Shown: in pieces, positions 1 to 6,584 of the stretch
How the letters are laid out: each line of letters opens with the position of its first letter
Numbering within the stretch: the stretch's first letter is position 1
Assembly (NCBI GenBank): GCA_002366885.1
Contig: DFCD01000160.1
Span: 1 to 11,007, forward strand
Reading direction: 5' to 3'
DNA length: 11,007 nucleotides
Origin: Verrucomicrobia bacterium UBA3063
GTDB lineage: Bacteria; Verrucomicrobiota; Verrucomicrobiia; Methylacidiphilales; Verrucolacustridaceae
The notes under the pieces: model-generated
What the model was told of the DNA's origin: nothing
The model's input: the letters and a program-made list of their open reading frames with translations, nothing else
The model's database searches: none
Program-made: the position numbers and the translations under genes

Positions 1-1623
1 TGCGCGCACCAAAAGAAAGCTTCCCGCCCGTCCGATCACCTGCCACCGCCGTGGATCAAAATCGGTCGAAAAAACATGCTGGAGGGTGATTCCCTCCACT
101 TTCTGCCCGGAATGCAAACCTTCGGTCAGTTCGTTCGGTTTCTCGAAAAACCTCCCCCTCGCCTCATCCGAAGGGGCAATCACCACGTCCGCATCGGCAG
201 GATTAATCCAGCAGTTCCGATTGAGGGCGAACAGATACCCCGCCGCACGAGCCCGGTAGAGGAAAATCCGGTTCGGCTGATGCCGCTCGCTGATTTCCGC
301 CAAAGTCCTCACACTCGCCTGCCGGCCCAGCAGGTGGTTGACCCTCCCCATCTGCAGACAGGCCCCGTGCCATGCCACCAATGCGCCTCCTCCGATCAGG
401 GCAATTTTCCAGACCGCCTCCTGGCTGCGCAGCCACACCCCCCAGTGCAGAATCAGCCCCACTGCCAGAACCGTGGCCACCAGCAGGTAGGCGGGCGACG
501 GAGCCGCATCCCTGGCCTCATCCCAAAGGTAAGGCACCACTGCCAGTCCCGGTCCCCACGCCAACAGCAACCCCAACGCCCCGGACCAACCGAGCATCTT
601 CCAGCCCCCCTCCCCCGGTCGGTTCAGCCACCAAGCCAGGGCCAGGGCCAACGGGGAAAAGATCGGGAGAATGTAGGTCAGCAGCTTGGATCCGCTGGCG
701 CTCACCACCATAAAGGGAATCACCACCGCCGCACCCAGCGCCCACTGGGGGGCCGAGAATCCCCCATGCCGGAACTTGCGCCATGCACGGACGACCAAGC
801 CGGGCAGGAAGAGGGTCCAGGGAATCGTTCCCACCGCCAGAATCGGCAGAAAAAACCACCACGGCTTGGCGCGCCCGTGGGTGGTGCTGGCAAAACGATC
901 CTTCAGCTCGTACCCGACAAAGTAACCCCACAGCTCCGGAAATTTCAGGCAAACCACCACAAACCAGCTCAGCGAAACCACCAATGCCAGCAAAATCCCC
1001 GCAACCCACGGCAAACCAAGCCTCTGCCCATCGCACCGGGCCGCCCAGGTCCAGGCCACCGCGGCCACTCCCGGCACCACCCACGCCATCGGCCCCTTCG
1101 CCAGGAACCCCAGCCCCATGCAAAAAAAGAAAAGGGTTCCATATTTCCGAGCCTCCCCCGCGGTGGCGACCTGGACCAGGCAGGCCAATGCCGCCGTAAT
1201 CCAAAAGGTCAAAGTCATATCGAGGGTGATCTGCCGCCCCAGCCCATACGGTTCCATCATCGATGCCAAAACCAGCGCGGCACTCCAGCCCACCGCCCGT
1301 CCCGCCAACCGCCACCCCATCCACCCGGTCAGCCAGATCACCCCAAAGAACGCCAAAGCCGATGGCAGGCGAGCCGTCCACTCGGAAACCCCGAAGATTT
1401 TGTAAGCAACGGCGTTCAGCCAGTAGACCAGCGGCGGCTTGTAGAATTGTTCGATCCCGTTGAGGTGGGGCACCAGATAGTTGCCGTTGGCGGCCATCTC
1501 CCGGCCGATCTGGGCGAATCTTCCCTCGTCCGGTTCCAGCAACCCAAACGAGCCTAAAAACGGAAATACCACCACCGCCGCAAAAACCGCCAAGCCCCAC
1601 TGGTCGATTTTTCTCTCCGCCAT
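1..1623 (-). CDS. ArnT/PMT-type (GT39) membrane glycosyltransferase, 3' end cut by window edge
   Basis: This is a polytopic membrane glycosyltransferase of the GT39 (ArnT/protein mannosyltransferase) superfamily. Such enzymes transfer a sugar from a polyprenyl-phosphate donor to an acceptor on the outer face of the inner membrane. I translated the frame by hand: it is open from the ATG at 1623 to base 1 (541 codons), and the stop lies beyond the left edge. Visible landmarks are a first membrane segment at about 10-28, then LLEPDEGRFAQIGREM (28-43), whose D32-E33 matches the catalytic acidic pair of the first periplasmic loop; KPPLVYWL (62-69); FLAKGP (173-178); PWWFFLP and IPWTLFLP (254-274); and SGSKLLTYILPIFSPLA (310-326). 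More hydrophobic helices run to about 420, followed by a soluble C-terminal region of about 120 residues. The family is usually 500-600 residues, so little is missing. An in-frame stop at 1654-1656 limits upstream starts. Donor and acceptor cannot be told from sequence; lipid A modification is only one option. Confidence 0.9.
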   Translation of the reverse strand, partial: MAERKIDQWGLAVFAAVVVFPFLGSFGLLEPDEGRFAQIGREMAANGNYLVPHLNGIEQFYKPPLVYWLNAVAYKIFGVSEWTARLPSALAFFGVIWLTGWMGWRLAGRAVGWSAALVLASMMEPYGLGRQITLDMTLTFWITAALACLVQVATAGEARKYGTLFFFCMGLGFLAKGPMAWVVPGVAAVAWTWAARCDGQRLGLPWVAGILLALVVSLSWFVVVCLKFPELWGYFVGYELKDRFASTTHGRAKPWWFFLPILAVGTIPWTLFLPGLVVRAWRKFRHGGFSAPQWALGAAVVIPFMVVSASGSKLLTYILPIFSPLALALAWWLNRPGEGGWKMLGWSGALGLLLAWGPGLAVVPYLWDEARDAAPSPAYLLVATVLAVGLILHWGVWLRSQEAVWKIALIGGGALVAWHGACLQMGRVNHLLGRQASVRTLAEISERHQPNRIFLYRARAAGYLFALNRNCWINPADADVVIAPSDEARGRFFEKPNELTEGLHSGQKVEGITLQHVFSTDFDPRRWQVIGRAGSFLLVRA

Positions 1624-1635
1624 CCGCGGATCATG

Positions 1636-1645
1636 CCCCCCTTCC
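1636..1645 (-). promoter_or_regulatory. Purine-rich possible ribosome binding site for the glycosyltransferase
   Basis: On the minus strand a GGAAGGGGGG run lies 12 bases before the ATG at 1623. The spacing is longer than the 5-9 bases usual for a Shine-Dalgarno sequence, so it may be only partly effective. It is the only purine-rich tract close to this start. Confidence 0.35.
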
Positions 1646-1646
1646 A

Positions 1647-1665
1647 CTTCAACTTAAACTTAAAC
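1647..1665 (+). repeat. Left copy of imperfect 19-base direct repeat flanking asnB
   Basis: CTTCAACTTAAACTTAAAC is built of hexamer-like units (ACTTCA, ACTTAA, ACTTAA beginning at 1646). It matches the copy at 3611-3629 at 17 of 19 positions by direct alignment, in the same orientation. It is AT-rich against a strongly GC-rich background. Its origin is unknown; an interspersed intergenic repeat of this lineage is one reading. Confidence 0.6.
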
Positions 1666-1716
1666 CGATCCCTATCCCCGCTTGAATGTGAATCCCTTGT
1701 CCTCGATTCTCGCATG

Positions 1717-3621
1717 ATGTGCGGGATCGCCGGCTTTACCACCCTTCGTCACCAGCCTGACTTCCCCGAGAAGGCACTGGCGGCCATGACCAGCGCCTTG
1801 GCCCACCGGGGCCCGGATGCCGAGGGGACCTATGCCGACGCCGCCGTCCGCCTCGGCCACCGTCGCCTCAGTATCCTCGACCTTTCCGGCGGGGCCCAAC
1901 CGATGTCGTCCGCCGATGGCCGTTGGCACGTGGTCTTCAACGGTGAGATCTACAACTACGTGGAACTCCGCCGCGACCTCGAAACCCGCGGTGCGGTCTT
2001 CCGCACCCAGTCGGACACGGAAGTTCTTCTGCAGGCCTGGGCCGAAGACGGGGCGGACTGCCTGCCTCGGTTAAACGGAATGTTCGCCTTCGCCGTCTGG
2101 GATGCCCGGGAAAAACGACTGACCCTCGCCCGCGATCCCCTCGGCATCAAACCCCTCTACTATTCCAACCACCAGGGAGAACTGATCTTCGCTTCCGAAC
2201 TCCGTTCCCTCTTGAAGTATCCCGGCCTCCGTCCGGGCCTGGATCCGGCCTCCGTCAACAAATACCTGGCGTTTGGCTACATCCCCGCGCCCTCCACGGC
2301 GTATGCCGGCGTCCGAAAGCTGGAACCGGGACAGATGCTCATCTGGTCACCGGCGGGGCGCCGCACGGAATATTTCTGGGATCTCCCCATCGAGGACAAT
2401 CCGGTCGGTGCCGGCACGTTCGACGAGTCCGCCCAAAAAACCCGGGAACTTCTCCACGAGGCCGTCCGCTACCAGCTGCGCAGCGATGTGGAGGTCGGCA
2501 TCCTCCTGAGCGGCGGGATCGATTCCAGTGCCGTCGCCGCCCTCGCCGCCCCCCTGGCCGGAAAAAAGCTCCACTCCTTCTCCATCGGTTTTTCCGAGGC
2601 CTCCTACAACGAGCTCCCTTACGCCGAGCAGGTGGCCCGCCGGGTTGGCACGGAACACCACCATCAGACCCTCTCGCCCTCCGATGTGGTCGGCGCCCTT
2701 CCCAGGATCTACGCCGGTCTCGATGAACCGCTCGGCGACGCCTCCCTGGTTCCCACCTGGTTCCTCTCGCGGTTGGCCGCCTCCCGGGTCAAAACCGTTC
2801 TCGGCGGCGACGGTGGCGACGAACTCTTCGCGGGCTATCCCAGCTTTCAGGCCCACCTGCTGGTCGAACGCCTTTCTTTCCTCCCCGTCGCGGTCCGCGA
2901 CGCCATCAACCATGTCATCCAGCGGCTTCCCGTCTCCCATAACTACAAAAGCCTTCCCTTCCTTCTCGCCCAGTTCGTGAAGGGATTGGGCCTCCCCCCG
3001 GAAATTCGTTTCCTCCTTTGGATGGGGGCCTGCGGGAATTCCGAGCGGAGGGATCTCCTTTCCTCCGATGTCAGCGACCAACTCCACCGTTCCAACCCCT
3101 TTGAGGATGTCACCCGCCTCGCCCAGCGTAGCGGACTTTCCGGGGGCCTCGAGCGCCTCTTCTACCTCTGCGCCAAGCTCTACCTGCAGGAATGCGTGCT
3201 CATGAAGGTCGACCGCGCCTCCATGGCCCATTCCCTCGAGGTCCGCGTCCCCTTTCTGGACGTGGATCTCGTCACCCACGCCTTCTCCCTGCGGTCCGAC
3301 TACAAACTGCGCGGCCGTCAAACCAAGCTGATTCTCCGCGAGGCCCTGAGGAAGGATCTTCCGGAAACGATCCTCCACCGGAGAAAGGCGGGGTTCGCCA
3401 TGCCGGTGGCCTCCTGGTTGCAGCAGGATCTCAAGGCATGGAGCCTGGATCTGACCCAGTCCTCCCTGGTGGCCTCCACCGGGATCCTCGATCCTGTTGC
3501 CGTCCGCCGGATGACCGGGGAACACCTCAACGGCCAGTCCGACCACCGCCGTTCCCTCTGGGCCGTCCTCGCCTTTCTCGCCTGGTGGAACGAATCCCGC
3601 CCCTCCTCCCCTTCAGCTTAA
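1717..3621 (+). CDS. asnB: Asparagine synthase (glutamine-hydrolysing), 634 aa
   Basis: This cytoplasmic enzyme uses ATP and glutamine to amidate aspartate to asparagine. The class II glutaminase domain comes first: nucleophile Cys2 in MCGIAG, HRRLSILDL (48-56), FNGEIYN (74-80), SDTEVLL (99-105) and ARDPLGIKPLYY (138-149). The ATP-pyrophosphatase synthetase domain follows: PP-loop SGGIDSS (265-271), LGGDGGDELFAGY (362-374), MKVDRASMAHSLEVRVPFLD (496-515) and the RRKAGF segment (555-560). The frame is open upstream to an ATG at 1633, but Cys2 must become N-terminal after Met removal, so the second of two tandem ATGs (1717) is the functional start. No Shine-Dalgarno sequence precedes it. The length is normal for the bacterial asnB family (about 600-650). 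It is the only plus-strand protein gene here, divergent from the glycosyltransferase and convergent with nadB. AsnB paralogues also act as amidotransferases in surface polysaccharide clusters, so a glycan substrate is possible, but all core motifs fit ordinary asparagine synthesis. Confidence 0.96.
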   Translation: MCGIAGFTTLRHQPDFPEKALAAMTSALAHRGPDAEGTYADAAVRLGHRRLSILDLSGGAQPMSSADGRWHVVFNGEIYNYVELRRDLETRGAVFRTQSDTEVLLQAWAEDGADCLPRLNGMFAFAVWDAREKRLTLARDPLGIKPLYYSNHQGELIFASELRSLLKYPGLRPGLDPASVNKYLAFGYIPAPSTAYAGVRKLEPGQMLIWSPAGRRTEYFWDLPIEDNPVGAGTFDESAQKTRELLHEAVRYQLRSDVEVGILLSGGIDSSAVAALAAPLAGKKLHSFSIGFSEASYNELPYAEQVARRVGTEHHHQTLSPSDVVGALPRIYAGLDEPLGDASLVPTWFLSRLAASRVKTVLGGDGGDELFAGYPSFQAHLLVERLSFLPVAVRDAINHVIQRLPVSHNYKSLPFLLAQFVKGLGLPPEIRFLLWMGACGNSERRDLLSSDVSDQLHRSNPFEDVTRLAQRSGLSGGLERLFYLCAKLYLQECVLMKVDRASMAHSLEVRVPFLDVDLVTHAFSLRSDYKLRGRQTKLILREALRKDLPETILHRRKAGFAMPVASWLQQDLKAWSLDLTQSSLVASTGILDPVAVRRMTGEHLNGQSDHRRSLWAVLAFLAWWNESRPSSPSA

Positions 3622-3629
3622 ACTTTAAC
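3611..3629 (+). repeat. Right copy of imperfect 19-base direct repeat flanking asnB
   Basis: CTTCAGCTTAAACTTTAAC differs from the left copy (1647-1665) at two positions. It contains the asnB stop codon (TAA at 3619-3621) and ends on the first base of the nadB stop (complement of CTA at 3629-3631). So the repeat fills the 7-base convergent gap and supplies the end of asnB. No terminator hairpin is visible around it. Confidence 0.6.
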
Positions 3630-5242
3630 TAAATTTCCCCTGCCCGGATCACCGTATCCTTGGCGGTTTTTGCCGAACCCGGGTAGTCCGCGTTCGCGTT
3701 AAGACCGCGGCTCTCGTGCCGCCGCAGGGCCGACTCCACGATCAGCGCGGAGCAGAGCGCCAGATTTCTCAACTCCAAAAGATCCGGCGCCACCCGGAAA
3801 TCCCAGTAAAACTCCTGCACCTCCTTGAGCAACAGCTTTAACCGCGACTGGGCACGCAACAGGCGCTTGGTGGTCCTCGCAATCCCCACGTAGTCCCACA
3901 TCAACTGCCGTATCTCCCGCCAGTTGTGCGTGATCACCACCAACTCGTCGGCGTCATGAGCCTTGCCCTCCTTCCACTCGGGCAGTTTTTCGGGCCCACT
4001 CCCCCTCCCCAGAAGGGAGGGAAGCTTCGCGGCCGCCTCATGGGCCATCACCAAAGCCTCCAGCAGGGAGTTGCTGGCCAGTCGATTGGCCCCGTGCAGA
4101 CCCGTGCAGGCCACCTCTCCCAGCGCCAGGAGACCCGGCAAACTCGTCCGCCCATCCAAACGGGCCTGCACCCCGCCGCACTGGTAATGCGCTGCCGGCA
4201 CCACCGGGATGGGTTGCCGCGCAGGATCGATCCCTAGCTTCCGCAGCGTTCCGGTGATTTCCGGAAACCTTTGCTCGAGAAACCCGGAGCCGCGCGACCG
4301 GATATCCAGATAAACGCAGGCTGCGCCACTCTCCTTCATCTCCTCGTCGATCGCCCGGGCCACAATGTCGCGAGGGGCCAAGGAACCACGGGGATCCGTC
4401 TTGCGGGTGAAATCCTCCCCGGCGGCATTCACCACCAGCGCACCCTCCCCCCGGAGCGCCTCGGAAATCAGAAATGTCTGGGCCTCGGGATGAAACAGGC
4501 AGGTGGGGTGGAACTGGACAAACTCCAGATTCACGACCGCCACGCCGGCCCGGTAAGCCATCGCCACGCCATCTCCCGTCGCAATCGCCGGATTGGTGGT
4601 ATAGAGGTAGCACTTGCCGCATCCACCGGTCGCCAAGACCACGGCCGAGGCCGCCACCGCCTCCACCTTTTGTCGGTTCGCGTCCAGCACGTACAGTCCC
4701 AGTACCCGGTTCGGCAAGCGGCGTTTCAGCTTTTTGGCGGTGATCAGGTCGATCGCCACCATGTTTTCCCGAATGGTGATCCGCGGGTGAGACCGGACGG
4801 TGGACAAGAGCGCCCGCTCCAGTTCCCTTCCTGTAATATCCCCCGCATGCAAAACCCGCCGCTTGGTGTGGCCGCCTTCCTTGCCCAAATCGGGGCCTCC
4901 GCCTCCCTCCTCGCGCTCCGTGAACCGCACCCCCAGTTCGATCAGTTCCGCCACCCGCGCCGGTCCCTCCTGCACCACCCGCCGCACCACTTCCTCGCGG
5001 CACAACCCCGCGCCCGCCTCCAGCGTGTCGCGGACATGGAGTTCACAGGAATCCTCCGCCGAGGTGACACAAGCGATCCCTCCCTGCGCATAGTTCGTGT
5101 TGGACTCGGCCGCGTTTTTCTTCGTCAAAAGCAGCACCGGAGCGTGCCGCGCCGCCTTCAGGGCAAAGCTGAGGCCGGCGATCCCGCTGCCCACCACCAC
5201 GACCGGTGCCGTCAAATCCCGACTTGGTCTTGCGCGTGCCAT
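3629..5242 (-). CDS. nadB: L-aspartate oxidase, 537 aa
   Basis: This FAD-dependent cytoplasmic enzyme oxidises L-aspartate to iminoaspartate, which NadA condenses with dihydroxyacetone phosphate to form quinolinate for NAD synthesis. It has the N-terminal dinucleotide-binding fold VVVVGSGIAGLS (14-25), ESNTNYAQGGIA (46-57), HTKRRVLHAGDITG (125-138), ATGGCGKCYLYTTNP (204-218), FVQFHP with H245 (241-246), SEALRGEGA (260-268), LAPRDIVAR with R291 (289-296), HYQCGGV with H352 (352-358) and GEVACTGLHGANRLASNSLL (375-394). R291, H352 and H245 correspond to the known active-site Arg290, His351 and His244 of Escherichia coli NadB. The C-terminal helical domain (about 435-520) is present. The length is normal. 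The ATG at 5242 has no Shine-Dalgarno sequence and only 20 bases separate it from the antisense tRNA-Asp. No nadA or nadC is in the window. The family resembles fumarate reductase and succinate dehydrogenase flavoproteins, but the LAPRD and GLHGANR motifs favour NadB. Confidence 0.96.
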   Translation of the reverse strand: MARARPSRDLTAPVVVVGSGIAGLSFALKAARHAPVLLLTKKNAAESNTNYAQGGIACVTSAEDSCELHVRDTLEAGAGLCREEVVRRVVQEGPARVAELIELGVRFTEREEGGGGPDLGKEGGHTKRRVLHAGDITGRELERALLSTVRSHPRITIRENMVAIDLITAKKLKRRLPNRVLGLYVLDANRQKVEAVAASAVVLATGGCGKCYLYTTNPAIATGDGVAMAYRAGVAVVNLEFVQFHPTCLFHPEAQTFLISEALRGEGALVVNAAGEDFTRKTDPRGSLAPRDIVARAIDEEMKESGAACVYLDIRSRGSGFLEQRFPEITGTLRKLGIDPARQPIPVVPAAHYQCGGVQARLDGRTSLPGLLALGEVACTGLHGANRLASNSLLEALVMAHEAAAKLPSLLGRGSGPEKLPEWKEGKAHDADELVVITHNWREIRQLMWDYVGIARTTKRLLRAQSRLKLLLKEVQEFYWDFRVAPDLLELRNLALCSALIVESALRRHESRGLNANADYPGSAKTAKDTVIRAGEI

Positions 5243-5251
5243 GGCTATGTT
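5224..5251 (+). promoter_or_regulatory. Candidate promoter for tRNA-Asp
   Basis: TTGGTC (5224-5229) and TATGTT (5246-5251) are separated by 16 bases. They match the sigma-70 consensus at 3 of 6 and 4 of 6 positions, and transcription would start a few bases before the mature tRNA 5' end at 5263. The element overlaps the first codons of nadB on the other strand, because only 20 bases separate the two genes. The match is weak. Confidence 0.25.
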
Positions 5252-5262
5252 GTGGGTTTGCT

Positions 5263-5336
5263 GGAGCTGTAGCTCAACTGGTTAGAGCACCGCCCTGTCA
5301 CGGCGGGGGTTGCGGGTTCGAGCCCCGTCAGCTCCG
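5263..5336 (+). tRNA. tRNA-Asp (anticodon GTC)
   Basis: The 74-base sequence folds into a full cloverleaf. The acceptor stem pairs GGAGCTG with CAGCTCC, and the discriminator is G, as expected for tRNA-Asp. The D arm is GCTC/GAGC. The anticodon stem CCGCC/GGCGG holds the loop CTGTCAC with anticodon GTC. The variable region has five bases. The T arm has a TTCGAGC loop with a stem of four Watson-Crick pairs plus one G-T pair. The 3' CCA is not encoded. It is the only plus-strand gene between nadB and the 311-residue gene, and its last nine bases overlap that gene's 3' end on the opposite strand. No clear terminator hairpin follows. No second copy of its 3' end, which would suggest an integration site, was found in the window. 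Confidence 0.98.
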
Positions 5337-6263
5337 CGGCTTTTCACGCAAAACTCCCCGCAGGGAAGCAGGGCTGACCCTTTCATCCTGCAGTTCCCCG
5401 GCATAATACAGTTGCCACAGATATCCGGCATACCGGCTTCCCGGCCGGATCCTGCTCTCGGCATAGACCACACGGTTGGCATCCCCCTCCTTGCCGGGAG
5501 GGGAAGGCTCCCAATGCGGCAGGGTGGATTCCGCCGGCCGCAAAAGTCCTTCGGGTGCCCGCTCAAAAAAAGAGACCCGTACCGAGATCTTGGCGGAATC
5601 CACGTTCCCACCGCCTTCCACGACCCGGACCTGCCATCCCACCTTTTTCCCCTCCCCGGAAAGTAATTCTTCCCGGACCCCGCTCAGGGCCATTTTTCTG
5701 GGCTGCCGGGCCAGAGTTTCCTCCCGCAACCGGGCCACCTGCTCGAGGCGGAGCCGTTCCTCCACAATGTGGGCGCGGGCAAGGGCAAGCTTGCGGACGG
5801 AACCGGTCGGGGGAGCTTCCCGGATGAGTTCCCGCCATCGGGCCAGGGCTGCACCGGTGTCCTCCCGCGATTCGGCAAGCAGGGCCGCGGCCACCTGCAC
5901 GGCTTGGTTGCGGGGCTCCATTTCCCGGGCCCGGGACAGCAGTTTTTCCGCAAGGTCGAGCTGCCCTTGGGACTGCAACTGCCGTGCCTGGGCCAGCAGG
6001 TCCCCCGCGGAGGGCGAGGATTGCCGCGCCCCGTCCAGGGACAGTCGGGAGGCCCCGGAAGGCAAAGGCAAATTTTGCAGGGCCTCCCGGGACTCCCTTT
6101 CCTGGTCGCCCTCGCGCTGCACCGCCTGGGGATCCAGATCCCATCCGCCCGCGGGACGGCTTTCTTTTTGGCGTAGCTGCCAAAGGCCGCCGAGAACCAC
6201 CAGTTGGACCGCGACCAGGGCACCCGCCGCCCAACCCCAGGAAAAGGACTTTCCCTTGTCCAT
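5328..6263 (-). CDS. Membrane-anchored TPR-like protein of unknown function, 311 aa
   Basis: I do not recognise a named family. The protein has a short cytoplasmic N-terminus, one hydrophobic helix at about 8-29 (signal anchor), a charged low-complexity linker (32-84), and a helical stretch at about 86-150 whose pattern (LLAQARQLQSQGQLDLAEKL, then another A-rich helix pair) resembles one or two tetratricopeptide repeats. A charged helical region follows (155-205). The last 100 residues (about 206-305) look like an all-beta domain containing GWQVRVVEGGG, KISVRVSFFER and YAGYLWQLYYAGELQDE. Most of it should therefore sit outside the cytoplasm. It starts 2 bases after the stop of the preceding small membrane gene and is the last gene of the ABC-exporter block. 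Its final codons and TGA stop overlap the tRNA-Asp acceptor arm on the other strand. A scaffold role for the exporter is plausible but unproven. Confidence 0.8.
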   Translation of the reverse strand: MDKGKSFSWGWAAGALVAVQLVVLGGLWQLRQKESRPAGGWDLDPQAVQREGDQERESREALQNLPLPSGASRLSLDGARQSSPSAGDLLAQARQLQSQGQLDLAEKLLSRAREMEPRNQAVQVAAALLAESREDTGAALARWRELIREAPPTGSVRKLALARAHIVEERLRLEQVARLREETLARQPRKMALSGVREELLSGEGKKVGWQVRVVEGGGNVDSAKISVRVSFFERAPEGLLRPAESTLPHWEPSPPGKEGDANRVVYAESRIRPGSRYAGYLWQLYYAGELQDERVSPASLRGVLREKPRS

Positions 6264-6265
6264 GC

Positions 6266-6553
6266 TCAGGGGGAGGGAGCCGCGGGAATGTTGGTTTGCG
6301 GGGAAAGAGCGGGATTAGCAGGGCGCTCCTGAAGCCTGCTCCCGATCAGGGCGTCCGAGGCCCGGACTCTCTCCTGCCCGAGGATCGCCTCCGGAGTCTT
6401 GGAGTTCGCATAGGGGCGCAGAAAGAAAACCGAGAGACAGAAAAAAACCTGCAAAAGCAGGATTCCGGCAACCAGATATATGGCCACGCCGTACAGCCGG
6501 GGACGGAGCCGGCTTTGCCTGGCCGGGGCCGGGGAGATGGAGCCATCCGCCAT
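6266..6553 (-). CDS. Small single-span membrane protein, 95 aa
   Basis: Unrecognised. The protein has a basic N-terminal tail with several Arg residues (12-19), one strongly hydrophobic helix at about 21-46 (YGVAIYLVAGILLLQVFF within it), then a polar, Pro/Ala-rich tail of about 50 residues. The positive-inside rule puts the tail outside the cytoplasm. The frame is open upstream to 6769, but that extension would overlap the end of the DUF4340 gene by more than 180 bases and reads as low-complexity Gly/Pro/Arg sequence. The ATG at 6553, 31 bases after the DUF4340 stop, is therefore preferred. No good Shine-Dalgarno sequence is seen. Its stop is 2 bases from the next start, consistent with translational coupling. 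The position at the end of an ABC-exporter operon suggests an accessory subunit, which is inference. Confidence 0.65.
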   Translation of the reverse strand: MADGSISPAPARQSRLRPRLYGVAIYLVAGILLLQVFFCLSVFFLRPYANSKTPEAILGQERVRASDALIGSRLQERPANPALSPQTNIPAAPSP

Positions 6554-6584
6554 GGCTTTCAGCCTAGCGGAAACGGCCTCTCCG

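Larger units (their letters stand above)
1624..1716. other. Divergent intergenic region between glycosyltransferase and asnB
   Basis: This 93-base gap separates the two divergent start codons and must hold both promoters unless they lie inside coding sequence. I looked for -35/-10 pairs on both strands and found none convincing. A TTGAAT (1682-1687) on the plus strand has only a poor -10 partner (GATTCT) close to the asnB ATG. The most distinctive content is the hexamer-like AC-TTAA repeat at 1647-1665. No inverted repeat typical of an operator or attenuator is apparent. Confidence 0.5.

Noticed and set aside
76..1557. Long open frame on the plus strand (493 codons)
   Set aside because: It is the exact antisense of the glycosyltransferase frame, rich in P/Q/R/H with no membrane or domain pattern; it is a by-product of high GC.
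518..1600. 360-codon minus-strand frame rich in Gly
   Set aside because: It is offset from the glycosyltransferase frame, which carries all GT39 motifs; this frame has none.
1633..1716. N-terminal extension of asnB from an upstream ATG
   Set aside because: It would bury the catalytic Cys2 and its reading crosses the AT-rich repeat; the MCGIAG start is required for glutaminase activity.
2347..3546. 399-codon minus-strand frame within asnB
   Set aside because: Antisense shadow of asnB, which has complete catalytic motifs on the plus strand.
3661..3676. Possible terminator hairpin (GGC, T run, GCC) near the nadB 3' end
   Set aside because: The stem is only about three base pairs and lies inside nadB coding sequence with no following T tract at the gene end.
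4271..5272. 333-codon plus-strand frame within nadB
   Set aside because: Antisense shadow of nadB; low-complexity composition and it runs into the tRNA.
5315..5336. tRNA-Asp 3' end as an integration (attachment) site
   Set aside because: No duplicate of the tRNA 3' end, integrase gene or other mobile-element sign is visible in the window.
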